Source of the DNA: CAVUCH01 sp963763095 | GTDB lineage: Bacteria; Acidobacteriota; Vicinamibacteria; Vicinamibacterales; JAENWD01 | Assembly: GCA_963763095.1 (NCBI GenBank) | Contig: CAVXNR010000007.1 | Location: 37,536 to 101,535, forward strand | DNA: 64,000 nt | Direction of reading: 5' to 3' | In this document: piece by piece, positions 34,252 through 44,942 of the stretch | Position numbering within the stretch: the first letter of the stretch is position 1 | How the letters are laid out: each line of letters starts with the position of its first letter | Notes under the pieces: generated by a model | Told to the model about the DNA's origin: nothing | Seen by the model: the letters and a program-made list of their open reading frames with translations, nothing else | Databases searched by the model: none | Translations under genes and position numbers: made by a program

Positions 34252-37200
34252 GTGTCTCCGGTGCGCGCCCGCGATTCGCTCGCGTCGTTCCATCCCGCCG
34301 TGCGCGACTGGTTCACGGCGTCCTTCGAAGCGCCCACGGCCGCACAGGCGCGCGGATGGCCGGCGATCGCGCGCGGCGAGTCCACGCTGGTGTTCGCGCC
34401 GACGGGCAGCGGCAAGACCCTGGCGGCGTTTCTGTGGGCCATCGATCGGCTGATGTTCGCGCCCGTGCCGCCGATCCGCGAGCGGTGCCGCGTGCTGTAC
34501 GTCTCGCCCGCTGAAAGCCCTCGCGGTAGACGTCGAGCGCAACCTGCGCTCGCCCATTGCCGGGATCACCAACCTGGCGCGCGGGCGCGGCGAGCCGTTC
34601 GTGGTGCCCGCGGCAGCCGTGCGCACCGGCGACACGCCGGCCGCGCGAGCGCACGCGCTTCCAGCGCGAGCCCGCCGACATCCTGATCACCACGCCCGAG
34701 TCGCTGTTCCTGATCCTGACGTCGCAGGCGCGCGACACGCTGCGGTCGGTTCGCACGGTGATCATCGACGAGATTCACGCGCTCGTGCCGACCAAGCGCG
34801 GCGCGCACCTCGTGCTCTCGCTCGAGCGCCTGGAAGCGCTGATGGACGCGCCGCTGCAGCGCATCGGGCTCTCGGCCACGCAGCGCCCGCTCGACGAGGT
34901 GGCGCGGTTCCTCGGCGGCGCCATCCTGCGGGAGCCGGGGTGGCGGGCGGGCCGCGCGGACGCGCGCGCACGAGGCCGCCGCCGACCGCCGCGGCGGCGA
35001 CGCCGGGAGACGTCCGCGAAGCGCTGCACGAGGAGTTCAGCGCGGAGGAGCCGCCCATCACCCCGCGCCCCGTCACGATCGTCGACGCACGGCAGCCGAA
35101 GGCGCTCGTCGCTGACAGTCGAAGTGCCGGTGGAGGACCTGGCGAAGATGGGGACGCCTGGCCCGCGAGATCCCGAGCGGCCCGGCGGCGCAGGGCCCCG
35201 TGCGCACGTCGATCTGGACCAGCATCCACCCGCGCCTGCTCGAGATCATCCGCGCGCACCAGTCGACGCTGATCTTCGTCAACAGCCGGCGCCTCGCCGA
35301 GCGCCTGGCCGGATCGCTGAACGAGCTGGCAGGCGAGCCGCTCGTGCGCTCGCACCACGGATCGATCGCGCGCGAGCAGCGCGTCGAGATCGAAGACGCG
35401 CTGAAGGCAGGGCAGCTCCGCGCGCTCGTCGCCACTTCGTCGCTCGAGCTCGGGATCGACATGGGCGCCATCGATCTCGTCGTGCAGATCGAAGCCCCGC
35501 CCGTCGGTCGCCAGCGGCATGCAGCGCATCGGCCGCGCCAGCCACCACGTCGGCGCGACCAGCGAAGGCGTCATCTTCCCGAAGTACCGCGGCGACCTGC
35601 TCGCCTGTGCGGCCGTGACGCGGGCCATGCACGAGGGGCGCGTCGAGGCCACGCGATATCCCCGCAACCCGCTCGACGTGCTCGCCCAGCAGATCGTCGC
35701 GATGGTGGCCATGGAACCGTGGCCCGTCGACCGCCTGTTTGCACGCCTCCGCTGCGCCGCGCCCTTCGAGGCGCTCAGCCGCGCGGATCTTCGAGGGCGT
35801 GCTCGACATGCTGTCGGGCCGCTACCCGTCCGACGAGTTCGCCGAGCTGCGCGCGCGCCTGACCTGGGACCGGATCGCCGGGCCTGCTCACGACGCGCGA
35901 GGGCGCGCAGCGCGTGGCCATCGCCAACGCGGGCACGATTCCCGACCGCGGGCTCTACGGCGTCTTTCTGGCGGGCGCGGCCAAGGGCACCGCGCGCGTC
36001 GGCGAGCTCGACGAGGAGATGGTCTTCGAGTCGCGCGTGGGCGAGACGTTCGTGCTCGGCGCCTCGAGCTGGCGCATCGAGGAGATCACGCACGACCGCG
36101 TGCTCGTCTCGCCCGCACCCGGCGAGCCCGGGCAAGATGCCGTTCTGGAAGGGCGACGGCCCGGCGCGGCCGCGCGAGCTCGGGCCTGGCGATCGGCCGG
36201 CTGGTGCGCGAGCTGCGCGGCCTGCCGCCAGCGGCCGCCGTCGATCGGCTCGTGCGCGAACACGATCTCGATCGTCGCGCCGCCGAGAACCTGCTGCAGT
36301 ACATCGCCGACCAGGCGGCGGCCACCGGCGCCGTGCCCGACGATCGCACCATCGTCGTCGAGCGCGACGCGCGACGAGCTCGGCGACTGGCGCGTGTGCG
36401 TCTGTCGCCGCTCGGCGGCCGCGTGCTGACGCCCGTGGGCCCTGGCGGTGGTCGCGCGGGTCCGCGAGGAGATCGGCATCGACGTCGAGATGATGTGGAC
36501 CGACGATGGGTTCGTGGTGCGCTTTCCGGAGACGGACGACGCCGCCGGACACCGCGCTGCGTGCTGCCGCCGGCCGACGAGGTCGAGGCGCTGGTCGTGC
36601 GGCAGCTCGGCGCGAGCGCGCTCTTCGCCGCGACGCTTCCGCGAGGTCGCGGCCCGCGCGCTGCTGCTGCCGCGCCGCCGGGCCGGGCGCACGCGCGCCG
36701 CTGTGGCAGCAGCGGAAGCGCGCGGCCGACCTGCTCGCGGTCGCGGCACGCTACGGCTCGTTCCCGGCGCTGCTCGAGACCTACCGCGAGTGCCTGCGCG
36801 ACGTCTTCGACCTGCCGGCGCTCGTCGACACCCTCCACCAGGTCGGCACGCGCAGCCATCCACGTGGTCACCGTCGATTCGCAGGTGCCTTCGCCGTTCG
36901 CGTCCTCGCTGCTGTTCGGCTACGTCGCCAACTTCCTCTACGACAGCGATGCGCCGCTGGCCGAGCGCCGGGCGCAGGCGCTCTCGGTGGATCACAGCGC
37001 AGCTGCGCGAGCTGCTCGGCGACGCCGAGCTGCGCGAGCTGCTGGATCCGGCCGTCGATCGACGCCTACGAACAGCAGCTGCAGCACCTCGATGCGCGCT
37101 ACCACGCGAAGAATGCGGATGCCGTGCACGATCTGCTGATCCGCATCGGCGATCTCTCGCGAGGCCGAGATCGCGGCGCGGTCCGCCGCTCGCGGACGTC

Positions 37201-38871
37201 GCACGCTGTGTCTGCGCGACTCTGGCGCGGTCGCGGCGGATCGTGCGGGTGCCGATCGCGGGCGGGCCGCGCTACATCGCGGCCGAGGATGCCGCGCGGT
37301 ACCGCGATGCGCTGGGAGCGCCGCTGCCGCAGGGTCTTCCCGAGCGCTCCTGCAGCCGGTGCGGGACCCCGCTGGGGATCTGGTCTCCGCGGTACGCGCG
37401 CACGCACGGGCCGTTCACGACCGACGAGTGCGCCCGCCGATTCGGCCTCGGCCACGCTGTCGCCGGCGAGGTGCTCGGCGCGGATCGCGGCGGCGGGCCG
37501 CGTGCTGGCAGGCGAGTTCCGCCCGGGCGGCGCGCACCGCGAGTGGTGCGACGACGAGCGTGCTCCGCACGCTGCGGCAGCGATCGCTGGCGCGGCTGCG
37601 GCGCGAAGTCGAGCCGGTCGAGACCGACGCGCTCGGGCGACTCACGACCGTGTGGCAGGGCGTCGTGCGGCCGCGTCGCGGGCCTCGACGCGCTGCTCGA
37701 CGCGATCGAGCAGCTGCAGGGCGCACCGCTCCCGGTCTCGGTGCTCGAACCCGAGGTGCTGCCCGGCGCGCGTCGAGGGCTATCGCCCCGCCGACCTCGA
37801 CCTCCTCATGGCGAGCGGGCGAGGTCGTGTGGCTGGGCGTCGAACCGCTCGGCGATCGCGACGGCCGCATCGCGCTGTACCTCACCGATCACCTGCGCGC
37901 CCTGGTGCCGCCCATCGACGCCATCGAGCGGACGGGGCTCGCGGCAGCCATCGCTGGAGCACCTGCAGGCGGCGGGCGCCTCGTTCTTCCCAGCCATTCA
38001 CGCCGCCTGCGGCGGCGGCTTCCCGCAGGACGTCGTCGACGCGCTCTGGGATCTCGTGTGGGGCGGGGTCGTCACCAACGACACGTTCCACGCCGTCCGC
38101 GCGTTCGTCGCGCCTCCCGCCCGCACCCGACGCGATCGCCAGGCCCGCGGCTTTCGCTCCCGGCGCGCGGCTCCGCCGGAGGCGCAGGGCCGCTGGTCGC
38201 TGGTCGCGCCGCGCGTCGGCGAGCGGCCCTCGTCAACGGAATGGGCCACGGGCATCGCGCGCCAACTGCTCAACCGGCACGGCATCCTCACCCGCGAAGC
38301 GGTGGCTGCCGAGGGACTGCGGGGCGGCTTCTCGACGGTGTACGAAGTGCTGAAGACGATGGAGGAGAGCGGCCGGATCCGGCGCGGCCTGTTCGTCGGC
38401 GGCCTGGGGGCGATGCAGTTCGCACTCCCGGCGGCCCTCGATCTGCTGCGCTCGGTGCGTGACGAGCCCGAATCGCCGCAGGTCGCGCACCTCGCCGCCA
38501 CCGATCCGGCCAACCCGTACGGGGCGATCCTCAAGTGGCCCACGCCCCCGGGAGCGCCGCGGGAGGGGCGCGGTCCGACGCGCACGGCGGGCGCCACGGT
38601 GATCCTCGTCAATGGGCGGCTCGCCGCCTACCTCGCGCGCGGCGATCGCCACCTGTCGGTGTACCTGCCGGACGCGGAGCCCACACGCACGAACACCGCC
38701 CGCGCGGTGGCATCACGGCTGTTCCAACTGGCGACGGCCGCCGGAGGGGCGACGCGGCATGCTCATCGCGCAGGTGGACGGGGTGGACGTCGGCGAGCAT
38801 CCGCTCGCGCCCTATCTCGTGGAGGCGGGGTTCGCCCGCGGCGCGATGGGGTTGCAGGCGAGCGACGGTGA
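34252..38871 (+). CDS. lhr: Large ATP-dependent helicase Lhr (many frameshifts)
   Basis: Lhr is a DNA-repair superfamily 2 helicase of about 1500 residues; the span fits that length. Motifs: Walker A VFAPTGSGKTLAAFLWA, motif II VIIDEIHALVPTKRGAHLVL, motif III LQRIGLSATQRPLDEVA, motif IV LIFVNSRRLAERLAGSL, motif V RALVATSSLELGIDMGAIDL and motif VI GRASHHVGATSEG. The signature C-terminal half follows, including YGSFPALLETYRECLRD and the late LLNRHGILTREAV region, ending near GAMGLQAERR. I see at least 18 frame changes, the densest in the window. Start GTG 34252. It meets the nei gene tail to tail. Confidence 0.9.
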
Positions 38872-38886
38872 GTCGGTTCTCGACGC

Positions 38887-39724
38887 TCATTTGCCTCCGG
38901 CTGACACGTCGGGCACCAGTAGGTGCTCCGGGCATCCATGTCCCTGCTTCCTGCGTTGGACAGGTGTCCGGCACCGGCGGCAGGGGCGCCGCGCGCGGCC
39001 GTATACCCACAGCCGTTCCTCCGGGTCGCCGCGTCCCGTCGTGCGGCGGAGGGGAAGATACGTGGCGATCCCGGCGTCGGTCCCCGGGGCGACATTGGCC
39101 TGGAGCAGGCGGCGCGCGGTCCGCACCAGCGTGCGAAGGTCATCGTCGGACAGGCGATCGACCGGAGTAAATGGATTGATGCGGCAGACGAAGCAGACCT
39201 CCGACTTGTACACGTTCCCGATGCCCGCGAGGGCGCGCTGATCGAGCAGGGCGTCGCCAACCTCGATCGGGCCCCTCGCTCGCAGGCGTGCGACGAGCGG
39301 CGTCCTCGTCGAACGCGTCGCTGAGCAGGTCGGGGCCCAGGTCCCGCAACGCGGGCTCGCGCACCAGCTCCCGTGCCGTGTAGAACTCGGCGACCGGCAC
39401 GTTGAAGGCGACCGCGACGAACGCGTCCGTTTCGATGACGAGCCGTGCCTGATGGCGTGAACGCTGCCACCGCTCGCCGGGGCGGTAGATGTGCCAGGAC
39501 CCATTCATGCGCATGTGCGTGCGCAGGACCAGGTCTCCTGAGAATGCGATCAGCAGGTGCTTCCCCTGCGACCACACCCGCTGAACGGTGCGCCCGGCGA
39601 TCGGTGCGTCTTCATCGATACGCGTCAGGGCCGGGAGCACCGAATCGAACCGCGTGACGACGCGACGGGCCAGTGCACGGTCGAGGGTGTGTGCCGCGCG
39701 GTAGATCGTGTCACCTTCCGGCAT
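38887..39724 (-). CDS. nei: Fpg/Nei-family DNA glycosylase (frameshifted)
   Basis: A base-excision repair enzyme of about 275 residues that removes oxidised bases and cleaves abasic sites. The N-terminus MPEGDTIYRAAHTLDRAL has the catalytic Pro2 and Glu3. Lys is in VQRVWSQGKHLLIAFSGDLV, and LRTHMRMNGSWHIY follows. The helix-two-turn-helix is LDQRALAGIGNVYKSEVCFV. A zinc finger closes the protein, CRRCRTPVQ ... TYWCPTCQ. Frame changes near 39300 and 38940; the exact end is uncertain by about 60 bases. lhr and nei are neighbours in actinobacteria too, supporting a shared repair role. Confidence 0.88.
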
Positions 39725-39773
39725 CTGTGCAATCGATTTCGGCGGCGCGCAGCCGCCAGCCGCGCAGAAATGC

Positions 39774-40775
39774 CTACACGTGATTCCTGAGCGCCAGCTC
39801 CTTCGGGTGCGGCGCCAGGTAGACCTGCCCCTGCAGGTACTCGATGCCCAGCCGGCGGACGTGATGCCGGATCAGCGTGATCGGCACAATCAGCGGCACG
39901 AGGCCGTTGCGGTGGTCCTCGATCAGCGCCAGCAGCTCCGCGCGCGAATCCGAGTCGAGCTGATCCCGGAAGTACCCGGCGATGTGCTGCAGCACGTTCG
40001 CGTGACGCGCCGGGGTGGCGACATGGGACAGGGCGGCCATGAACGTGCGTTCGTATTCGGCCTGCAGCTCCGCCGCGGGGTTCTCGTGCGCCCGCGCGAC
40101 GAGACGGCCGAGCGAGGCATAGGTCGCGGGCCCGTGGGCGAGCAGCACCAGCTTGTGCGCCGTGTGGAACCGGACCAACTGGCCCACGGTCCACCGCGCG
40201 GCGAACAGCGTGCGGAGCCGGCGGTACGCGAACACCCGTTCCACGAAGTTCTCGCGCAGCCGGGGATCGCACAGCCGTCCCTCTTCTTCGACCGGCAGCG
40301 TCGGCATCCGCGCGAGCAGCGCCGCAGCGTAGAGGCCCGTGCCGGTGCGCTCGGGCATCGCGCCCGGCGCATGCACCTTCACCCGCTCCATCCCGCAGCT
40401 CGGGCGAATCCCTCTTCAGCACGTAGCCCGGAGAGGTCCATCGCCGCAAGCTTCGCGACCCGCGCCTGCGCGTAGGCCACCATGCGGTCGGTCCAGTCCG
40501 CGCCGCTCTTCGGCGCGACCATCCGCACAGGGCGTACCCGCTCCCCGCTGCGAGGGTCGCGACAGGTCGCGCACCAGGTGCACGGTCTCGCGCGGGGTGC
40601 CCATGCCGACCTCCACCTCGGGGCACACCGGGACCCACTCCACGTACCGGCCGAGCGTGTCGACCAGGAAGCTGTCGCGTTTGTGCCCGCCGTCGAAGCG
40701 CACCGTCTGCCCGAGCAGGCACGACGAGATCCCGATGCGGATGGGTCCGAGGGGTTCGGACGAGGGCGCGGCCAC
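39774..40775 (-). CDS. DUF523-DUF1722 protein (YbgA-like, frameshifted)
   Basis: A two-domain protein of about 330 residues. The N-terminal DUF523 begins IRIGISSCLLGQTVRFDGGH and continues YVEWVPVCPEVEVGMGTPRE, a Cys-containing domain. The C-terminal DUF1722 (the YbgA domain) spans LRENFVERVFAYRRLRTLFA, LVRFHTAHKLVLLAHGPATY and EYLQGQVYLAPHPKELALRN. Frame changes near 40560 and 40410. Start GTG 40775. The fusion is widespread in bacteria, often near photolyase or repair genes; here nei and lhr lie next to it. The biochemical role is not established. Confidence 0.85.
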
Positions 40776-40899
40776 GGAACGATCGTAGCAGGTGCACCGG
40801 GCGGGCCTCGAGGTGCGAGGAGTGCACTGTGGGCCAGCGTGCGCCAGTCCGGCCCCTCGACCGGGAGTCCTCCCGTACCAAATGGTGGGGTTGCGTATG

Positions 40900-40924
40900 C
40901 GGAGCCGGGACTTCAGTCTCGGCG
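40900..40924 (+). repeat. REP-like palindrome, G/C variant
   Basis: GGAGCC is followed by CCGGGACTTCAGTCTCGG, one mismatch from the palindromic core. It lies between the DUF523-DUF1722 start and the end of the diacylglycerol-kinase-like gene. Confidence 0.7.
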
Positions 40925-40931
40925 GATCCGC

Positions 40932-41886
40932 TTAGCCGCGGGGCGTCAGGAATCGCGCGGCGCGCGGCAGGATCGTGTAGCGGCACGACGTGGCATCGAG
41001 CACCTGGCCGTCCGTGTTGACCTTGATGACGCGGTCGAACTGCAGGCGCAGATCGCGGGTCCGGAAATAGCTGACACGCGGGTCGTCCAGGTGGTCGCCG
41101 CGCGCGACTTCCCGCAGCAGCCCCACGAACTCGAGCGTCGGCATCGCTTCGATCACGCAGACGTCCAGCCAGCCGTCGTCGATCACCGCCTCCGGTGCGA
41201 TCAGGCGCCCTCCTCCGATCAGGCGGGAGTTGCACACGGCGAAGAGCTGCAGGTCGACGTCGTGGGCGGCGACGCCGGCCGCAGAGGTCGCGGCCCACCG
41301 CGTCCAGCGCGTCGCTCGGATAGAGCACGCGCGAGTCGCCGATCGGCTCGATGCGCGCGCGCACGGGTTCGTACGACAGCAGCGCCTGCGCGCCGCCAAT
41401 CAGGTACGCCAGCCGGCCCGCCACCGTCTTGAGCTCGGGGGTGACCGCTTCCGAGACCTCCGCGACGAAGCCGCCGGCAGACACATTGACGAACACGCGG
41501 TCGTCGAGCCGGCCCACATCGACCGGAGTCACGTGCGCATCGGAAAACGCCGCCACGGCAGCGTCAATGTCGGAGGGGATGCCGATGACGGCGGCGAAGT
41601 CATTGCCGGTGCCGAGCGGCAGGAGCCCGAACACGACATCACTGAGCCGGCCGCTCGCGTACACGCCGTTCATCACTTCGTTCAGCGTGCCGTCTCCACC
41701 GGCAACGAACAGCTGCGTCTCGCCGTCGCTCGCCGCGCGGAAGCCCGCCCGCTCCCCGTCACCCGGGCCCGTGGTGATCGTGATGTCGAGATCCCCGAAC
41801 CGCCCGCGCAGCAGCTCATTGATGCGAGCGACGAGTGCGGGGCCTTCGTCCGTGCCAGCGACGGGATTGAGGATCAAGCGAGGCAT
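40932..41886 (-). CDS. Diacylglycerol/lipid kinase, DagK-YegS family (frameshifted)
   Basis: A soluble lipid kinase of about 317 residues. The nucleotide-binding domain begins MPRLILNPVAGTDEGPALVA and has the signature FVAGGDGTLNEVMNGVY and GLLPLGTGNDFAAVIGIP. The second domain carries NVSAGGFVAEVSEAV, AVCNSRLIGGGRLIAPEAVI, DDGWLDVCVIEAMPTLEF and VIKVNTDGQV (NxDGE-type motif). An indel near 41280 shifts the frame. Start ATG 41886. Substrate could be diacylglycerol, phosphatidylglycerol or a related lipid. Confidence 0.88.
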
Positions 41887-41929
41887 GAGCGGGTCGGCAG
41901 GCGGGGGCCGGGCATCTCAGATGTGCCTG

Positions 41930-42688
41930 TCACTGGCGCGTCAGAGCCGGATACGGGTCGATGGGCGTGCCCTCCCACCAGCGTTGCTCCGGCGTCAGCT
42001 TGAAGATCGCGAAGTGGAGGTGAGGCGCATCGGCCTTGGCATTGCCGGTGGAGCCGACGTATCCGATGACCTGCCCCTGGCTCACCCGCTGCTTCTCGGC
42101 GAGTCCGCCCGCGTAGCTGTCGAGATGCGCGTAGTAGTAGCAATAGCGCCCTGAGCGGTCGAACTGGTAGATCGTTTTGCCGCCCCGCACGCTGTAGAAC
42201 AGCTTCGACGATCTCCCCGTCCTCGACGGCCAGGACCGGCGTGCCCTTGGGTGCGAGCAGGTCCAACGCTTCGTGCTCGCGAGTGCCGCGCTCCGCGTGG
42301 AACGTGGGTTGTAGTTCCGCGGCTCTCACGCCCTGGACCGGGATCATCAGGCGGCGGTCGCGGAGGTCGGCCGGCAACCCGGCGGACGCCTCAGTGCTCG
42401 CGGGCGGGAGCGCCGGCACCGGCAGCACACCCACCGCTGCCTCGGGCCGCATCGGCGCCACGGCGTCTCCGCCTGGTGGCATTTCGGCCGTCGTGCCGCG
42501 CCGGCTCGCGATAGGTGCCCACAGCTCCCACCGGCACATCGGCTCTACGGCGTTTCACCGGCTCCTGCGTCGAGAGCTTCAGGGCGCAGCGGGCGCTCCC
42601 ATGGACGGGCGGCCCACAGCGCCGTCAGTGCTCCGAGACAGAACGCCACGCCGACGATCGCAGCCAGGCGACGGCGCACAGCATTCAC
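41930..42688 (-). CDS. M23-family (LytM/Peptidase_M23) peptidase (frameshifted)
   Basis: A secreted peptidoglycan peptidase of about 252 residues. The N-terminal signal/anchor is AVRRRLAAIVGVAFCLGALT, followed by a Pro/Ala-rich linker. The zinc domain has the first ligands in REHEALDLLAPKGTPVLAVE (His and Asp), VSQGQVIGYVGSTGNA, and the last in APHLHFAIFK (HxH). Frame changes near 42545 and 42190. GTG 42688 overlaps the stop of the L,D-transpeptidase gene (GTGA), so the two cell-wall enzymes are co-translated. Confidence 0.85.
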
Positions 42689-43727
42689 TCCTCGAATACC
42701 ACCCGCGTGCCCTTCGTCACGAAAGCGGCGACGGCGCATCACGTCCCAGTTCGTCAGCCGCACGCAGCCGTGCGACTCGGTATGTCCCACACCGAGAAGG
42801 TTCAGGCGTGCCGTGCAGCCCGTAGTGTTCGCGGGTCAGGTCGATCCACATGACGCCAACCGGGTTGTTCGGCCCCGGTTCGGAATCCTGGCCTTCGCAT
42901 GCGTCGGGTCGGCGTCCCAGAACAGCTCGGGGTTGTAGTGGAAGACCGGGTTCGGCCAGAGCCCGGTGATTGCCCACTCGCCAACCGGCAGCGGGTCGTG
43001 CTCGCTGCCGACAGTGACCGGAGCCTGCAGGAAGTGAGTGCCGTCTTCACCGACAGCGCGGAGGGTTCTGAGGCTCTTCGATACGGTGATGATGACCGGC
43101 GGCCCGCCGTCGGTGCCGCGCGGGGCCAGGGGCGCGGGCGGCGGGACGTTCGGCACTCGGATCACCTCGCCCAGGGTGGCGAATGTGGCGCCGGGGTTGA
43201 GGCGCTGCAGCAACATCGGGCTCGCGTGGAATCGTTCACCGAGCATCTCGAGCGGCGTGCGGTACGCTAGCGCCGCGAGCGCGGACTGCTCTATCAGGTC
43301 GCTGGGAATGTCGGGTACGAACGGTCCTGCGAGGTCCGCCTCGGTGATCCGGTAGTCAGTGAGGACGTTGCCAGCCGTACCGGCGCCGAGGGCCTCCATG
43401 ACGGCAGAAGACGGCCGCCCGGTCTCGGGCAGCTTGCGTTCGCGCTGAAAGCCGGTGAGCGCACGCCGCAGGTTGTAGCCGGACGCGCCATCGATCTCCC
43501 CGGGCGAGAACCCCGCGCGATCGAGCAGCACCTGCAGCACCAGCACGGGCGACGGCGGCTTGCCGATCGGGGGCGCAGGCGGCACCACCCCTGCCGGTAG
43601 CGGCACGGGTTCCTGGCTGGCTGCCTGCGGCAGCGGCACGTGGCGCGGCTCGACGACAGCCGCCGCAGGGCAGAGTGGGGCGAACGTCAGGCAACGAGAC
43701 AACGAGGAGGGTGTCGGGCACTCGCAT
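42685..43727 (-). CDS. L,D-transpeptidase with peptidoglycan-binding domain (frameshifted)
   Basis: A periplasmic YkuD-family enzyme of about 347 residues that makes 3-3 cross-links or attaches proteins to peptidoglycan. Signal peptide, then a Pro-rich linker, then a PG_binding_1 domain (VLVLQVLLDRAGFSPGEIDG, NLRRALTGFQRERKL). A LysM-like stretch follows (ERFHASPMLLQRLNPGATF). The catalytic domain opens VIITVSKSLRTLRAVGEDG and has the active-site Cys in HTESHGCVRLTNWDV, ending VVFEE. Frame changes near 43690, 42900 and 42790. It overlaps the M23 gene by 4 bases. Confidence 0.88.
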
Positions 43728-43770
43728 GTGCCCCGCTCGGTTGCAAGAAGGAGTCCTGCCGGCGGCGAGG

Positions 43771-44182
43771 TCAGCCGCCGCTCACCGTCGCGGCAGTCCC
43801 GTCCCGGCGACGGAGCATGCGGCGAACTTCGACGACGAGCTCGTCGGGCAGGCACGGCTTGGTCACGAACGCGTCGCAGCCCGCAAGGCGGGCACCTTCG
43901 GAGGCGCCGGCCAGGGCATGGCCCGGTCAGCGCCACCACGGGAATGCCCTTCGTGCGATCGTCGCTCTTCAGCTGGCGTGTTGCGGCCCAGCCGTCCATG
44001 CCGGGGAGCGACAAATCCATCAGGATGACGTCCGGCTGCAGCGTCAAGGCCTTCTCGACCGCTTCCGTACCGGTGGCGGCCTCGACCACGCGGAACCCCG
44101 AGAAACTCAGGTACTCGGCGTACATCTCGCGGGCGTCCTGATAGTCGTCGACGACGAGCACGAGCGGCATTTCTTGTGTCAT
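43771..44182 (-). CDS. Single-domain response regulator (frameshifted)
   Basis: A CheY-like receiver of about 136 residues with no output domain. The acid pair is VLVVDDYQDAREMYAEYL, the phosphoacceptor Asp is in DVILMDLSLPGMDGW, the Thr in VVALTG and the Lys in FVTKPCLPDELV. An indel near 43920 breaks the frame after ALTG. Start ATG 44182. A -10-like TACAAT (44211-44216) lies about 30 bases upstream without a good -35. It is 43 bases upstream of the L,D-transpeptidase gene on the same strand. Cognate kinase not seen. Confidence 0.88.
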
Positions 44183-44285
44183 CAGCGTATGCACTGACCG
44201 AGCGCGTCTGATTGTATGCGAAGAGGCGCCGGGCGCCGCGCGCAGCGGCCGAGCCGACCGCTGTGCGCTCTGGTAGCATGACCCG

Positions 44286-44790
44286 ATGGCCAGTGTTGCG
44301 TCGTTCGACATCACGTCCACCGTGGATCTGCAGGAAGTGGACAACGCCCTGAACCAGGCCCGCAAGGAAGTCGCCCAGCGGTACGACTTCAAGGGTGCAC
44401 GCGCGGAGATCGAGTTCAAGCCAGCCGACAAGACGCTGGTGCTCACCGCCGACGACCGCATGAAGCTGGAGGCACTCTGGGAAATCGTGCAGACGCGCCT
44501 GGTGCGCCGCAGCGTGCCGGTCAAGAACTTCAAGGCCGGCGAGATCGAAGCGCGGCGCCGGCGGCACCGTGCGGCGGACCATCGAGATGCAGCAGGGGAT
44601 CTCGAGTGACGCCGCGCGCGATATCGTGAAGTTCCTCAAGGACCAGAAGGTGAAGAAGGTGCAGGCCGCCATCCAGGCCGACCAGGTGCGCGTCAGCGCC
44701 CCCTCGAAGGACGACCTGCAGGAGGCGATGCGCCTGCTCCGGGGCCACGACTTCGGCATCGAGTTGCAGTTCGGAAACTATCGGTCGTAG
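44286..44790 (+). CDS. yajQ: YajQ-family nucleotide-binding protein (frameshifted)
   Basis: A cytoplasmic protein of about 167 residues with two ferredoxin-like domains; homologues bind cyclic di-GMP or RNA. Signatures: MASVASFDITSTVDLQEVDN, ALNQARKEVAQRYDFKG, IEMQQGISSDAARDIVKFLK, DQKVKKVQAAIQADQVRVS and DFGIELQFGNYR. One extra base near 44555 shifts the frame. Start ATG 44286. It converges on the DUF4956 gene, the two being separated by a large inverted repeat. Confidence 0.92.
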
Positions 44791-44801
44791 ACGGGTTGAT
44801 C

Positions 44802-44929
44802 GGCGCTGGGCGCTGGGCGCTCGGCGTTGGGCGGGTCAGGCTGACAAACCTGACGGGCCGCCGCCGGACTAGCGGCCATGTGCCGGAACATCGGTTTTGC
44901 CCAGCGCCGAGCGCCCAGCGCCCACCGCC
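44802..44929. repeat. Paired inverted heptamer arrays between convergent yajQ and DUF4956 genes
   Basis: Left arm 44802-44831 is four GGCGCTG-type heptamers. Right arm 44900-44929 is its near-exact reverse complement (about 28 of 30 positions). The 68-base loop contains a smaller hairpin, GTCAGG/CCTGAC. It could act as a bidirectional terminator. Confidence 0.85.
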
Positions 44930-44942
44930 GGCGCGCAGCGCC

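Noticed and set aside
34762..36552. Open frame of about 600 codons on the minus strand
   Set aside because: It is the antisense shadow of lhr; the plus strand has all helicase motifs.
39625..41886. Open frame of about 750 codons on the minus strand
   Set aside because: It begins as the lipid kinase but past about 41280 it runs out of frame through the DUF523-DUF1722 gene without recognisable sequence.
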